DNA of 62,177 nt from Prochlorococcus sp. AG-355-I04 (GCA_003280915.1 QCDL01000004.1:101190-163366); one strand, 5' to 3'. Shown: positions 1 to 11,348, numbered from the stretch's first letter. The notes: generated by a model not told the origin, from the letters alone. Made by a program: numbers and translations.

Positions 1-2032
<2,032 letters not shown>

Positions 2033-2035
2033 AAA

Positions 2036-2401
2036 TTGGATTCTATTTCGATAATTATACTTTTATTTGGCAGTACTTTTGGATTAATACTGAGAATATA
2101 CATACAAAATAATTTTAAAAAAATTATTGGTTTTGATATTCAAAATACATCAATAGTAAATTTTTTATCATCTTTTTTTTTGGGAATTTTAGTATCATTA
2201 AATTTTACTAATAACGAAATATTAGTATTATTTTATAGTGGATTTTTAGGATGTTTTAGTACATTTTCTTCCTTTATTTATCAACTATTTAACCTATTTA
2301 AAAAGAGAAAATTCCTAAGATTATTTTTTCACTACATCGAAGTTATAATTTTTTCTTTCCTTTTTTTTTATTTAGGTTATTTTTTATTCATTTTTTTTTA
2401 A
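2036..2401 (+). CDS. crcB1: Fluoride channel, CrcB/Fluc family, first copy
   Basis: This 121-residue protein has four hydrophobic helices and is a member of the Fluc family, which exports fluoride passively as dimers. Family marks visible are the TM1 arginine (GLILRIYIQN), the TM2 asparagine (IVNFLSSFFLG) and the TM3 phenylalanine box (GFLGCFSTFSSF). The start is TTG at 2036, 3 bases after the previous stop; no earlier in-frame start fits. It lies 1 base before a second, divergent copy. This is the arrangement expected for heterodimeric two-gene Fluc channels rather than single dual-topology ones. The sequence is extremely rich in Phe, Ile and Leu. Confidence 0.88.
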   Translation: MDSISIIILLFGSTFGLILRIYIQNNFKKIIGFDIQNTSIVNFLSSFFLGILVSLNFTNNEILVLFYSGFLGCFSTFSSFIYQLFNLFKKRKFLRLFFHYIEVIIFSFLFFYLGYFLFIFF

Positions 2402-2402
2402 A

Positions 2403-2732
2403 ATGAAAATAAATAATTTTATTTATATTGTTTTAGCTGCTTATCTAGCTACTTTTTTAAGATTAATTATAAATAATAACTTTTTCATTTCAATAATTGG
2501 ATCATTTTTAGTGGGTTTTTTTATAAATAAAAGATTAAGTTATTCAATTGAAAAAATTTTATTGAGTGGTTTTTTTTCTTGCTTTACATCCTTTAGCGGA
2601 TTTATATATTTTTTGTACAAAATCTTAAATCAAGGTGATTGGATAAAATTTATAATTTTTTTTAATTTAATCATTATTGTAAATTTGTTCACAATGTTTG
2701 TAGGGTTCTGGATAAGTAGAAAAATTACTTAG
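2403..2732 (+). CDS. crcB2: Fluoride channel, CrcB/Fluc family, second copy
   Basis: This 109-residue protein with four hydrophobic segments is the partner of the preceding crcB. It keeps the TM1 arginine (ATFLRLII), the GSFLVGF turn and a phenylalanine box (GFFSCFTSFSGF). At the position where the first copy has the conserved TM2 Asn, this copy reads S-I-I-G, so the Asn is apparently replaced by Ser, while the first copy has lost the Gly that this copy retains. Such complementary divergence suits an obligate heterodimer. It follows crcB1 by one base and precedes mgtE by 43 bases. Confidence 0.86.
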   Translation: MKINNFIYIVLAAYLATFLRLIINNNFFISIIGSFLVGFFINKRLSYSIEKILLSGFFSCFTSFSGFIYFLYKILNQGDWIKFIIFFNLIIIVNLFTMFVGFWISRKIT

Positions 2733-2775
2733 ATTTCATATAATAGTGATGTTACTTTGATAAGAGATTATATTT

Positions 2776-4182
2776 ATGAAAGAAAATAATCTTGAGACAG
2801 TTACATCCTTATCTTCAGATTTAAGTACAAGAGAAAATATTACTATTCAACTTGAGGAATTGCTCATCGCGGGAAATTATGATGAGGCAAAGTTAATTTT
2901 AGAGCCTTCTCAACCTGTTGATATTGCAGATGCAATTGGAAGCCTTCCACAAATATTGCAGGCATTAGCATTTCGTTTATTAAAGAAAAATGAAGCAATT
3001 GAGGTTTATGAATATTTAGATCCAGTAGTTCAGCAAACTTTATTAGAAAGACTTCGTTCAGGAGAAGTTTTAGAAATCGTTGAAAAAATGTCTCCTGATG
3101 ATAGGGTTCAACTCTTTGATGAGTTACCTGCAAAAGTTGTACGAAAATTTTTATCTGCTCTTAGTCCTGGGGAAAGGAAAGTAACAGCTGAATTACTTGG
3201 CTATGAGCCTGAAACTGCCGGAAGATTAATGACAACTGAATTTATTGACCTTAAAGAGATGCAGACAGCATCGGAGGCTCTTTCTTTAGTTAGAAAGAGA
3301 GCCCCATTCACTGAAACTATCTATAGCTTATACGTTACAGATAAAGAAAGGCATTTAACTGGTATTCTTTCTCTTAGAGACCTTGTAACTGCTGATCCTG
3401 CTAAGCCAATTGGAGACGTTATGACAAGAGATGTAGTTAATATCTCTACTAATACAAATCAAGAAGAGGTTGCTAGAGCAATACAAAGATATGATTTTTT
3501 AGCTCTCCCAGTGGTTGATAAAGAAAAAAGACTTGTTGGGATAGTAACTGTCGATGATTTAATTGATGTTATAGAACAAGAAGCAACAAGAGACATTTAT
3601 GCAGCGGGTGCAGTACAACCCGGAGATGAAGATGATTATTTTCAAAGTAGTTTGTTTACAATTGCTCGAAGAAGAATTTTATGGTTATTAATTCTTGTAT
3701 TTGCCAATGGTTTAACGACAAAAGTTATAGCTATGAATGATCAAATATTAAAAGAAATAGTTTTATTAGCTGCATTTATTCCACTGCTGATAGGTACTGG
3801 GGGAAATGTTGGCGCTCAAAGTTCAACGGTTGTCATTAGAGGTTTAAGTACGCAAAAATTGAAGTCTCTTGGTGCAATTAAGGCAGTAATTAAGGAGGCA
3901 ATAACAGGCGCTCTTTTAGGTATTCTAATGATGCTTGTAGTATTTCCGTTCGCTTGGTGGCAAGGAGAAGGGCCTTTAATAGCCTCTGCGGTGGGAATAA
4001 GCTTAATATCCATAACAACTTTAGCTGCCACAACGGGAGCGATCCTCCCATTATTGTTTGACAGAATGAAATTGGATCCAGCCTTAATGTCCTCACCTTT
4101 CATTACAACTGTCACTGATATTGCTGGTGTATTTATTTACCTCAGTACAGCAAAATGGCTTTTAAGCTTTTCAATAGCCTAA
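2776..4182 (+). CDS. mgtE: Magnesium channel MgtE
   Basis: This 468-residue protein is a full-length MgtE-type Mg2+ channel of the inner membrane. It has an acidic superhelical N domain (about residues 15-130, repeats such as IVEKMSPDDRVQLFDELPAK), a pair of CBS domains (about 140-260, ending VTVDDLIDVIEQEA), and a transmembrane domain with five hydrophobic segments (about 295-468). The pore motif LIGTGGNVGAQSS is at about residues 338-350. In the family, the N and CBS domains sense intracellular Mg2+ and gate the pore. It lies downstream of the fluoride channel pair, so several ion-handling genes sit together behind gyrB. Confidence 0.97.
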   Translation: MKENNLETVTSLSSDLSTRENITIQLEELLIAGNYDEAKLILEPSQPVDIADAIGSLPQILQALAFRLLKKNEAIEVYEYLDPVVQQTLLERLRSGEVLEIVEKMSPDDRVQLFDELPAKVVRKFLSALSPGERKVTAELLGYEPETAGRLMTTEFIDLKEMQTASEALSLVRKRAPFTETIYSLYVTDKERHLTGILSLRDLVTADPAKPIGDVMTRDVVNISTNTNQEEVARAIQRYDFLALPVVDKEKRLVGIVTVDDLIDVIEQEATRDIYAAGAVQPGDEDDYFQSSLFTIARRRILWLLILVFANGLTTKVIAMNDQILKEIVLLAAFIPLLIGTGGNVGAQSSTVVIRGLSTQKLKSLGAIKAVIKEAITGALLGILMMLVVFPFAWWQGEGPLIASAVGISLISITTLAATTGAILPLLFDRMKLDPALMSSPFITTVTDIAGVFIYLSTAKWLLSFSIA

Positions 4183-4249
4183 ATTCACTAGGTATTTATT
4201 CTCATTTTTGTAAAATTGTGGATTTTTTTGTTTAACTTTACATTTCTTA

Positions 4250-5284
4250 ATGGTATTGTTTACAAAACATCATCCTACTTTCATGTCTTCTGAAGCAATA
4301 AATGAAAACAAATTAGCCTCAATCGCCACTTTAAGGGCTAGTAATGATGTAGATCTTGTTCGATCTTACCTTAGGGATATTGGAAGAGTTCCATTACTAT
4401 CTCATGAGCAAGAAATTACTTTAGGTCGACAAGTTCAAGAATACATGGAAGTTGAGAGAGCAGAATTGGAAATTATTGAATTAACAGGAGATAAGCCTAC
4501 TACTGAGGAATTATCAGCAAAATTAAATTTATCTACTTCCATAATTAAAAAAAGATTGAGAACTGGCCAGAGAGCTAAAGAAAGAATGGTCGCAGCGAAC
4601 TTAAGATTGGTAGTAAGTGTTGCAAAAAAATACACAAAAAGAAATATGGAACTTTTAGATCTTATTCAGGAGGGAACTATAGGATTGGTAAGAGGAGTTG
4701 AAAAATTTGATCCTGCCAGAGGTTATAAGTTTTCAACATATGCATACTGGTGGATTAGACAAGGTATCACAAGGGCCATAGCTGAAAAAAGTAGAGCGAT
4801 AAGGTTACCAATTCATATAACTGAAATGTTGAACAAGTTAAAAAAAGGTCAAAGAGAGTTAAGTCAAGAAATGTCTAGAACTCCAACTGTAAGTGAACTT
4901 GCTAAATATGTAGAGCTTCCCGAAGATGACGTTAAAGATTTGATGTGCAAAGCTGGACAGCCAGTTAGTCTTGAAACCAAAGTTGGTGATGGTGAAGATA
5001 CTGTTTTATTAGATTTATTAGCGGGGGGGGAGGATTTACCAGATGAGCAAATAGAGATGGATTGTATGAGAGGTGATCTTCATTCTCTGTTACATCAATT
5101 ACCTGATTTGCAATGTAGGGTTTTAAGAATGAGATACGGAATGGACGGTGATGAGCCAATGTCTCTCACAGGTATAGGAAGGGTACTTGGGATAAGTAGA
5201 GATCGAGTAAGAAATTTAGAACGAGATGGATTAAGAGGCTTGAGAAGACTTAGTGATAATGTAGAAGCCTATTTTGTTTCTTGA
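4250..5284 (+). CDS. RNA polymerase sigma factor, sigma-70 group 2 (cyanobacterial type II)
   Basis: This is an alternative, primary-like sigma factor of up to 344 residues. It lacks the long region 1.1 and starts with region 1.2 (about 35-70, SYLRDIGRVPLLSHEQE). Region 2 follows from about 117 (NLRLVVSVAKKY), with the promoter-recognition part YAYWWIRQGITRAIA at about 163-178, then region 3, and region 4 at the C-terminus (LQCRVLRMRYG to RVRNLERDGLRGLR). Cyanobacterial members respond to light, nitrogen or stress; which one this is cannot be told here. The start is uncertain: ATG 4250 gives a leader peptide, while ATG 4283 (MSSEAINEN) is equally plausible, and neither has a Shine-Dalgarno site. 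A G8 run (5023-5030) lies inside the region 3-4 linker. The 3' end overlaps the convergent hydrolase by 16 bases. Confidence 0.93.
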   Translation: MVLFTKHHPTFMSSEAINENKLASIATLRASNDVDLVRSYLRDIGRVPLLSHEQEITLGRQVQEYMEVERAELEIIELTGDKPTTEELSAKLNLSTSIIKKRLRTGQRAKERMVAANLRLVVSVAKKYTKRNMELLDLIQEGTIGLVRGVEKFDPARGYKFSTYAYWWIRQGITRAIAEKSRAIRLPIHITEMLNKLKKGQRELSQEMSRTPTVSELAKYVELPEDDVKDLMCKAGQPVSLETKVGDGEDTVLLDLLAGGEDLPDEQIEMDCMRGDLHSLLHQLPDLQCRVLRMRYGMDGDEPMSLTGIGRVLGISRDRVRNLERDGLRGLRRLSDNVEAYFVS

Positions 5285-6183
5285 ATAAATTCATTCATTA
5301 ACTTATTTGTTTTTTCAGGTTCTTCATCTTGGGGGCAATGACCAGCCCCATTAATAATGTCTAGTCTTTTAATATTCCTGTATTTTTTCTTCCAATCTTT
5401 TGCTTCATTTAAAGATTCCCAAGGATCTTTTTCTCCCCAAATCAATTGGATGGGAGCATCAACCTTATCGAAAAGGTCAGTGGCAAGATAGTCATCAAAT
5501 AAGTTTATAAAGCCTCGAAATGCTTCTTTAGAGTTTTTCCTCTGAGAGGGTTGATAAAGTATTTCAATCAATTCTTTGTCAATATTTTTACCTGAAGGAT
5601 AAGCTTGTTCAAGTATTCTCTTTATAATTTTTGGATTAGCAGCTCTTATAAATAGTGTGTCACTAATTATTCTTTGTCTGACTATCGTTTTAAGGACTGG
5701 TCTCAGTAGATTCATTAAGATATCACTTTTTCTTAAACGTTTATCATCCATGGTTCTTTGTGCACAATTAATCAAAATGACCCCTTTGCAATTATCTTTA
5801 AGGATTTCAGCAGCTTTCAATGCAATAACACCTCCAATTGAATTTCCTACCAAGTAAACAGGAGATTTTATTACCTCTGCACAAAATGTTGATATTTGAC
5901 TACCCCATAAATCAAAAGAATATTTAATGGAGTTTACTTTGTCAGGTTCGTAATTTAATAAAGCACTAGGCTGACTACTTTCACCAAATCCTAATAAGTC
6001 AATTGCATAGCAGTTAGAAAATTTACCAAGAAAATCTTGATTATGTCTCCAGTGGTTTTTTGATGCCCCAAATCCATGAACTAATAAAATTTTAATATTT
6101 TTTTCAGAAGTAGATTCTTTGGATAAAGACCAAGAAATTTCCCAATTTTTCCATTTCCAAGTTTCAGATTTATTTAAAGACAC
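5269..6183 (-). CDS. Alpha/beta-fold hydrolase
   Basis: This 304-residue single-domain alpha/beta hydrolase has the oxyanion HGFGAS motif (residues 36-41), a nucleophile elbow G-N-S-I-G-G with Ser115, an acid motif GEKDPWE and the catalytic His in GAGHCPQDEEPE near the C-terminus. A catalytic triad is therefore complete. Family members include esterases, lactonases, haloperoxidase-like enzymes and chlorophyll-breakdown hydrolases, and the substrate cannot be read from sequence. The same fold and near-identical local motifs (LLVHGFGAS..HWR, AIDLLGFG.S, KDPW, GHCP) recur in the gene at 33742-34641, so the two are paralogues. It converges on the sigma factor gene with a 16-base overlap. Confidence 0.92.
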   Translation of the reverse strand: MSLNKSETWKWKNWEISWSLSKESTSEKNIKILLVHGFGASKNHWRHNQDFLGKFSNCYAIDLLGFGESSQPSALLNYEPDKVNSIKYSFDLWGSQISTFCAEVIKSPVYLVGNSIGGVIALKAAEILKDNCKGVILINCAQRTMDDKRLRKSDILMNLLRPVLKTIVRQRIISDTLFIRAANPKIIKRILEQAYPSGKNIDKELIEILYQPSQRKNSKEAFRGFINLFDDYLATDLFDKVDAPIQLIWGEKDPWESLNEAKDWKKKYRNIKRLDIINGAGHCPQDEEPEKTNKLMNEFIQETK

Positions 6184-6272
6184 TGTGTATATGCTTTTAA
6201 TTAAACTTTAATTCAAAAAAAAATTATTCGTTTTTAATAAATTATTCTTAGTTAAGAAAAAGCGTTCATTTT

Positions 6273-7271
6273 ATGAAAAAGAAAAAGGTTATATGTATTG
6301 GTGAGGCTTTAATAGACAGAATCAGAAATAAGTCAAATAAAGGATTTACAGATTTTTTGGGTGGTGCGCCGGCTAATGTCGCTTGTGCATTGAGAAAATT
6401 AAAAATAGATTCAATCTTTATGGGAAGTTTGGGTAATGATGATTATGGAAAAAAATTTATTTCTCAATTTGATCAATTGGGAGTTAATTTAGATTTCTTG
6501 CAATTAAGTAATGATTCATCAACTCGTGTGGTTAATGTAGATAGGGATCAATTTGGAGATCGTTTTTTTTCAGGCTTTGAGGAAAGTTCTCATGCATGCT
6601 ATGCAGACGAAGTTCTTAGCAAGAAATTAATAGAAAAAGAAATTTTAAATTTGGAGAAATCTTTTCTAGAAATAAAATATTTGGTAACAGGAACGAACTT
6701 ATTATCATCTCCAATATCAGCAGAGACTATTTTTTTTCTTATTGAACAGGCTAATAAATTTGAAGTCAAAATAGTCATTGATTTGAATTGGAGAGAGGTC
6801 TTTTGGGATCATGCAAGTTTCTCATCAGAAATTAGTAAAGCCGCGAGAGTTAATTTAATCAAGAATTTTTTAAATCATGCAAATGTTTTAAAGCTTGCGA
6901 AGGAAGAAGCAATTTTGTTTTTTGAGGATGAAAATCCCTTGCTAATATCTCAACGACTGTCTAATAGACCAGATGTAATAATAACTGATGGAAAAAATCC
7001 TGTTTTATGGAGCATCAACGGATTTCAGGGAATTACCGAAACTCCTACTTCACAAAAAATTGTTGATACAACTGGGGCAGGTGATGCTTTTCTAGCTGGT
7101 TTTATTTCAAAATTAATTTCTTCTGGCTATCCTACAAATGATTTAGAGATAGAAGATTGCATTAAGTTCGCAGGTGTTTGTGGATTATTAACTTGTCTTG
7201 GTGAAGGCGCCATCGAGCAACAGCCATATTATGAAAAGGTTAATAAATTTTTGGGATCTCTTATTTCGTAG
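6273..7271 (+). CDS. PfkB-family carbohydrate kinase (fructokinase-like)
   Basis: This 332-residue ribokinase-fold kinase has the N-terminal substrate signature GGAPANVACAL (residues 30-40) and the C-terminal PfkB signature DTTGAGDAF, whose last Asp (about 271) is the catalytic base. The GGAPANVA form is typical of fructokinases and related sugar kinases; the true sugar is not proven by sequence. It would phosphorylate a cytosolic hexose or pentose with ATP. The gene stands alone between two leftward genes, and its last 43 bases overlap the end of tsaE on the other strand. Confidence 0.9.
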   Translation: MKKKKVICIGEALIDRIRNKSNKGFTDFLGGAPANVACALRKLKIDSIFMGSLGNDDYGKKFISQFDQLGVNLDFLQLSNDSSTRVVNVDRDQFGDRFFSGFEESSHACYADEVLSKKLIEKEILNLEKSFLEIKYLVTGTNLLSSPISAETIFFLIEQANKFEVKIVIDLNWREVFWDHASFSSEISKAARVNLIKNFLNHANVLKLAKEEAILFFEDENPLLISQRLSNRPDVIITDGKNPVLWSINGFQGITETPTSQKIVDTTGAGDAFLAGFISKLISSGYPTNDLEIEDCIKFAGVCGLLTCLGEGAIEQQPYYEKVNKFLGSLIS

Positions 7272-7678
7272 TTTCTTCCATAATCTTTTGCGTAACTAAT
7301 TTCTATTTTCCAGAAATTATCAATAACTGATTCTATTAATTCTGGCCATTCAATAACTAAAATAGCTTTTCTTTGTATTGCCTCTTCTTCTTCAGAAAAA
7401 AAAACTTCCTTTGCTGAAGATACATTTCCTAACCTGTATAAATCAAGGTGGATAAGTGGAATTTTTCCGGAGTTATAGTGATGCGATAAAGCAAATGTAG
7501 GGCTTGTAATGTCCTCAGAGATTGATAAGCCTTTAGCAATCCCTTGGACGAATGAAGTTTTCCCAGCCCCAATTGGACCCTTTAATAAAACAATTGATTG
7601 TGGATTTAATTTGTGTGAGAGTTTTTTTCCTAAATTTAAAGTTTCTTTTAAATTTTCAACAAACACAAAATTACACAA
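7229..7678 (-). CDS. tsaE: tRNA threonylcarbamoyladenosine biosynthesis ATPase TsaE
   Basis: This 149-residue P-loop protein has Walker A GPIGAGKTS (residues 34-42), the TSPTFALSHHY switch-like segment and the HLDLYRL motif typical of TsaE (YjeE). With TsaB, TsaC and TsaD it makes the t6A modification at position 37 of ANN-decoding tRNAs. Its ATPase activity recycles the TsaBD complex. The C-terminal 14 codons overlap the 3' end of the kinase gene on the plus strand, an unusually long convergent overlap for this window. Confidence 0.93.
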   Translation of the reverse strand: MCNFVFVENLKETLNLGKKLSHKLNPQSIVLLKGPIGAGKTSFVQGIAKGLSISEDITSPTFALSHHYNSGKIPLIHLDLYRLGNVSSAKEVFFSEEEEAIQRKAILVIEWPELIESVIDNFWKIEISYAKDYGRNYEIRDPKNLLTFS

Positions 7679-7717
7679 AAATCATTTATAGTTTAATAAT
7701 AAATGTATTTACTAGAT

Positions 7718-9136
7718 ATGGTTATCGCAAATTCAATTAAAACCTCTACACCAAATTATGTAATTGCTGATATCTCCTTATCAGATTTTGGCCGCAAAGA
7801 AATTAAAATTGCCGAAACGGAAATGCCTGGATTAATGGCACTTAGAGATAAATATCAATCAGAAAAGCCACTAAAAGGTGCAAAAATAGCTGGAAGTTTG
7901 CATATGACTATTCAGACTGCAGTCTTAATAGAAACTCTTGTTTATCTTGGGGCAGAAGTGAAATGGGCTTCATGCAATATTTTTTCAACTCAAGATCATG
8001 CGGCGGCGGCTATTGCAGATCAAGGAATTCCTGTATACGCAAAAAAAGGTGAGACACTTGATGAATATTGGCAATATACCCACTACATTCTTGATTGGGG
8101 TTCAGACTCTCCAAATATGATTCTTGATGATGGTGGGGATGCAACTGGTTTATTGATACTCGGCAGTAAAGCTGAAAAAGATTTGTCTGTTTTAGATAAT
8201 CCTGGTAATGAAGAAGAAATTGCTTTATTCAATTCTATTAAGTCTAAATTAGAAAATGATAGTGACTTCTATTCTAGAATTAAAAGTAATATCATTGGTG
8301 TCACTGAAGAAACTACGACAGGAGTTGCAAGACTGTACCAACTGCAAAAGCAAAATGCTTTACCTTTCCCTGCGATCAACGTTAATGATTCAGTAACTAA
8401 GAGCAAATTTGATAATTTATATGGCTGTCGCGAATCTTTAGTTGATAGTATAAAGCGCGCAACTGATGTGATGATTGCTGGGAAGGTCGCTTTGGTAATG
8501 GGTTTTGGAGATGTAGGTAAAGGTTCAGCCCAGTCATTGCGTGGACTTGGTGCAATCGTAAAAGTTGCTGAAGTTGATCCAATTTGTGCTCTTCAAGCGG
8601 CAATGGAAGGTTTTAGCGTTGTTACGTTAGACGATGTTGTGGAAGATATAGATATCTTTGTTACAGCAACTGGGAATTATCAAGTAATTACAAATGAAAA
8701 TCTCGTCAAGATGAAAGATGAGGCAATAGTTTGTAATATTGGTCATTTCGATAATGAAATTGATGTGGCTTCATTGAAAGATTATCCATGGGAAAATATT
8801 AAGCCGCAGGTTGATCACATAACTTTACCGAGTGGCAATAAAATAATTCTTTTAGCCGAAGGTAGATTAGTTAACTTAGGCTGTGCCACTGGACATCCAA
8901 GTTTTGTTATGAGTAATTCTTTTACTAACCAAGTATTAGCTCAAATCGAACTTTTCAATAAGTCAGAGCAATATGCGAAAGAGGTTTATGTTTTACCAAA
9001 GCATTTAGATGAAATGGTAGCTAGATTACATCTTGATAAAATTGGTGCAAAATTAACAAAATTAACTAAGGAACAAGCTGACTATATTAATGTCTCTGTT
9101 GAAGGTCCTTACAAACCAGATCTTTATAGATACTAA
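7718..9136 (+). CDS. ahcY: S-adenosylhomocysteine hydrolase
   Basis: This enzyme converts S-adenosylhomocysteine to adenosine and homocysteine in the methyl cycle. The 472-residue length (from ATG 7718, [10 protein letters not shown]) fits the cyanobacterial family. An upstream in-frame ATG at 7703 would add five residues and is less likely. Visible marks are the substrate domain [15 protein letters not shown], the Rossmann NAD-binding loop [16 protein letters not shown], and the C-terminal end KPDLYRY with the conserved Lys and Tyr that contact NAD of the neighbouring subunit in the tetramer. It follows tsaE divergently with about 40 bases between the start codons. I found no SAH riboswitch in that short gap. 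Confidence 0.97.
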   Translation: MVIANSIKTSTPNYVIADISLSDFGRKEIKIAETEMPGLMALRDKYQSEKPLKGAKIAGSLHMTIQTAVLIETLVYLGAEVKWASCNIFSTQDHAAAAIADQGIPVYAKKGETLDEYWQYTHYILDWGSDSPNMILDDGGDATGLLILGSKAEKDLSVLDNPGNEEEIALFNSIKSKLENDSDFYSRIKSNIIGVTEETTTGVARLYQLQKQNALPFPAINVNDSVTKSKFDNLYGCRESLVDSIKRATDVMIAGKVALVMGFGDVGKGSAQSLRGLGAIVKVAEVDPICALQAAMEGFSVVTLDDVVEDIDIFVTATGNYQVITNENLVKMKDEAIVCNIGHFDNEIDVASLKDYPWENIKPQVDHITLPSGNKIILLAEGRLVNLGCATGHPSFVMSNSFTNQVLAQIELFNKSEQYAKEVYVLPKHLDEMVARLHLDKIGAKLTKLTKEQADYINVSVEGPYKPDLYRY

Positions 9137-9138
9137 GT

Positions 9139-9795
9139 TTGAGTTTAATTTTTGTAAATTTTCTTACTTCAATTCCCGACTATATTAGTTTGGCTGTTGA
9201 AAAGAATTCAACAATTGCATACCTCACTATTTGTTTGGCTATGTTTTTGGAAAACATAATACCTCCAATTCCTTCGGAAATAATAATGCCATTAGGAGGT
9301 TTTTTTGTTTATCAACAAAAATTAAATTTCTATATTTTAGTTTTTTGGGGATTACTTGGAACTATTTTAGGTTCATTGCCTTGGTACTATTTAGGTAGAT
9401 TAGTAAATGAAAAAAGACTTTCAAATTTTCTAGATAAAAAAGGAAAATATCTGGGTATTTCTCCTAGTGATTTAAGTAAAAGTAAAAGGTGGTTTGATAA
9501 ATACGGTGTTTCTTTAGTTTTTTGGGGCAGATTAGTACCAGGTATAAGAACTTTAATCTCAGTTCCTGCTGGCATAGAACTTATGCCATTAAGAAAATTT
9601 TTGCTTTGGACTACATTTGGGAGTCTAATATGGGTAGCACTTCTCACTTATTCAGGTTATTTATTTGGTGAAAATTATCGAATCATTCAAACTTATTTAG
9701 ATCAAATCAAATTTGTTGTAAAGCCAATTTTAATTTTAATTTTCTTATATTTTTTTATAAGAATACTTATTAGATTTCTTAAAAATAGAGCTTAA
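9139..9795 (+). CDS. DedA family membrane protein
   Basis: This 218-residue integral membrane protein of the DedA/SNARE-associated family is translated from TTG 9139, two bases after ahcY. It has several hydrophobic segments, an amphipathic ENIIPPIPSE re-entrant motif (family consensus E.-.P.P.PGE) and the hallmark FWGRLVPGIRTLISVPAGIE (the family consensus is F-x-R-x-x-P-x-x-R). DedA proteins are implicated in lipid flipping (undecaprenyl phosphate or phospholipids) and in membrane homeostasis; the substrate here is unknown. The 3' end overlaps ssb by 4 bases on the opposite strand. Confidence 0.92.
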   Translation: MSLIFVNFLTSIPDYISLAVEKNSTIAYLTICLAMFLENIIPPIPSEIIMPLGGFFVYQQKLNFYILVFWGLLGTILGSLPWYYLGRLVNEKRLSNFLDKKGKYLGISPSDLSKSKRWFDKYGVSLVFWGRLVPGIRTLISVPAGIELMPLRKFLLWTTFGSLIWVALLTYSGYLFGENYRIIQTYLDQIKFVVKPILILIFLYFFIRILIRFLKNRA

Positions 9796-10163
9796 AAAGG
9801 AATTTCACTTGAGTTATTGCTGTTGGAATATTGGTTATTATCAGAATCCTTTCGTGAGCCTAGTAAGTTTAATCTATCTACCCTAACAACTGGTTTAAAT
9901 CTATCTTCTCCAGTATTTTTATCTTTCCAGCTATCAATTTTAAAGCTTCCTGTAATTCCAATTAATGATCCTTTTTTCACATAATCTGCGGCTATTTGTG
10001 CTTGCTTGCCCCATATTTCTAAATTAAACCAATCTGGCTCTTCATCTCTGCTTCTTCTGTTAACTGCAATTGTGAAGTTAGCTACTATACTGCCTGATTC
10101 AAAATATCTGACATCTGGTTCTCTTCCTGCTCTGCCAACAAGGTTAATAGTGTTAATTTCCAT
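9792..10163 (-). CDS. ssb: Single-stranded DNA-binding protein
   Basis: This 123-residue SSB has one OB fold (residues 1 to about 105) starting MEINTINLVGRAGREPDVRY, with FTIAVNRR and WFNLEIWGKQA strands. A short linker (QYSNSNNS) leads to a tip ending EIPF, a variant of the canonical DDIPF that recruits replication and repair enzymes. The linker is much shorter than in E. coli SSB, in keeping with genome streamlining. It is divergent from mreB with a 132-base gap. Confidence 0.95.
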   Translation of the reverse strand: MEINTINLVGRAGREPDVRYFESGSIVANFTIAVNRRSRDEEPDWFNLEIWGKQAQIAADYVKKGSLIGITGSFKIDSWKDKNTGEDRFKPVVRVDRLNLLGSRKDSDNNQYSNSNNSSEIPF

Positions 10164-10295
10164 AAATTTTTTTTTTTATAATACTCATATTTTTAGTTTC
10201 TGCTCAAAGTTTTACGTGCTATTCATAACTAAACGTCAGAATTCCGAGAGCTTATCAAAAAATAGATATATTATTTATAAAAAGAAATTCTTATT

Positions 10296-11348
10296 GTGAT
10301 TTTTAACAGATTTAAATTTTCTCGAGATATTGGCATAGATTTGGGAACGGCCAATACTCTTATACATGTATCAGGAAAAGGCGTTGTTTTACAGGAGCCT
10401 TCTGTGGTAGCTATGGATTTAGAAGAAGGGATCCCATTAGCTGTTGGTAAAGAAGCAAAGTTAATGCTTGGAAGGACCCCTGGCAATATAAGAGCTGTAA
10501 GACCACTAAGAGATGGAGTTATCGCAGATTTTGATGCTGCAGAACAAATGATAAAAACATTTATTCAAAAATGTAATGAAGGCAAGGGGATAGTAGCTCC
10601 AAGGATAGTGATTGGAATTCCAAGTGGAGTGACTAGTGTTGAGCGAAGAGCAGTAAGAGAAGCAGGATTAGCGGGAGCTAGAGAAGTTCATTTAATAGAT
10701 GAACCTGTCGCAGCAGCAATAGGAGCATCATTACCAGTAACTGAGCCAATTGGAACAATGATTGTTGATATTGGTGGAGGTACTACTGAGGTTGCAGTAT
10801 TAAGTTTAGGAGGAACTGTTTTGAGTGAATCTGTTCGAATAGCAGGCGATGAAATAAATGAGTCAATTGCGCTTTATCTTAAAAAAGTTCACAATTTAGT
10901 TGTTGGAGAGAGAACTGCAGAAGATATCAAGATAAAAATTGGATCTGCATTTCCAGATGATGATTTTGATAAAACTACTTTAGAGGTTAGAGGTTTACAT
11001 CTTTTATCTGGTCTACCTAGATCAGTCACTTTGACATCAGGAGAAATCAGAGAAGCTATGGCTGAAACACTTAGCAAAATAGTCGAAGCTGTAAAAAGAA
11101 CTTTAGAGCGAACCCCTCCGGAACTTGCCGCAGATATTGTTGATAGAGGTATTATGCTTGCAGGTGGTGGAGCTTTAGTGAGAGGCATTAATGATTTATT
11201 GAGTGATGAAACAGGAATTTTTACTCACATAGCAGAAAACCCACTGCTTTGCGTAGTGAATGGTTGTGGAGAGGTGTTGGATGATTTTAAAAAACTCAAA
11301 AGAGTTGTTGACACTCCAGAATTCATAAGGAATGCCATAAGAGATTAA
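10296..11348 (+). CDS. mreB: Rod-shape determining actin homologue MreB
   Basis: This 350-residue actin-like ATPase forms membrane-associated filaments that guide lateral wall synthesis. The start is GTG 10296 ([20 protein letters not shown]). The phosphate-1 motif [11 protein letters not shown], the phosphate-2 motif [14 protein letters not shown] and the adenosine motif [10 protein letters not shown] are all present. It heads an mreB-mreC-mreD run and is followed four bases later by mreC, the classic elongasome order. Confidence 0.97.
   Translation: MIFNRFKFSRDIGIDLGTANTLIHVSGKGVVLQEPSVVAMDLEEGIPLAVGKEAKLMLGRTPGNIRAVRPLRDGVIADFDAAEQMIKTFIQKCNEGKGIVAPRIVIGIPSGVTSVERRAVREAGLAGAREVHLIDEPVAAAIGASLPVTEPIGTMIVDIGGGTTEVAVLSLGGTVLSESVRIAGDEINESIALYLKKVHNLVVGERTAEDIKIKIGSAFPDDDFDKTTLEVRGLHLLSGLPRSVTLTSGEIREAMAETLSKIVEAVKRTLERTPPELAADIVDRGIMLAGGGALVRGINDLLSDETGIFTHIAENPLLCVVNGCGEVLDDFKKLKRVVDTPEFIRNAIRD

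Noticed and set aside
4183-4249. HLR1 (RpaB) site upstream of the sigma factor
   Set aside because: TTTAACTTTACATT resembles half-sites, but the spacing does not match the two-half-site consensus.
7679-7717. SAH riboswitch before ahcY
   Set aside because: The gap between divergent starts is about 40 bases, too short for the aptamer, and no conserved SAH-element sequence is visible.
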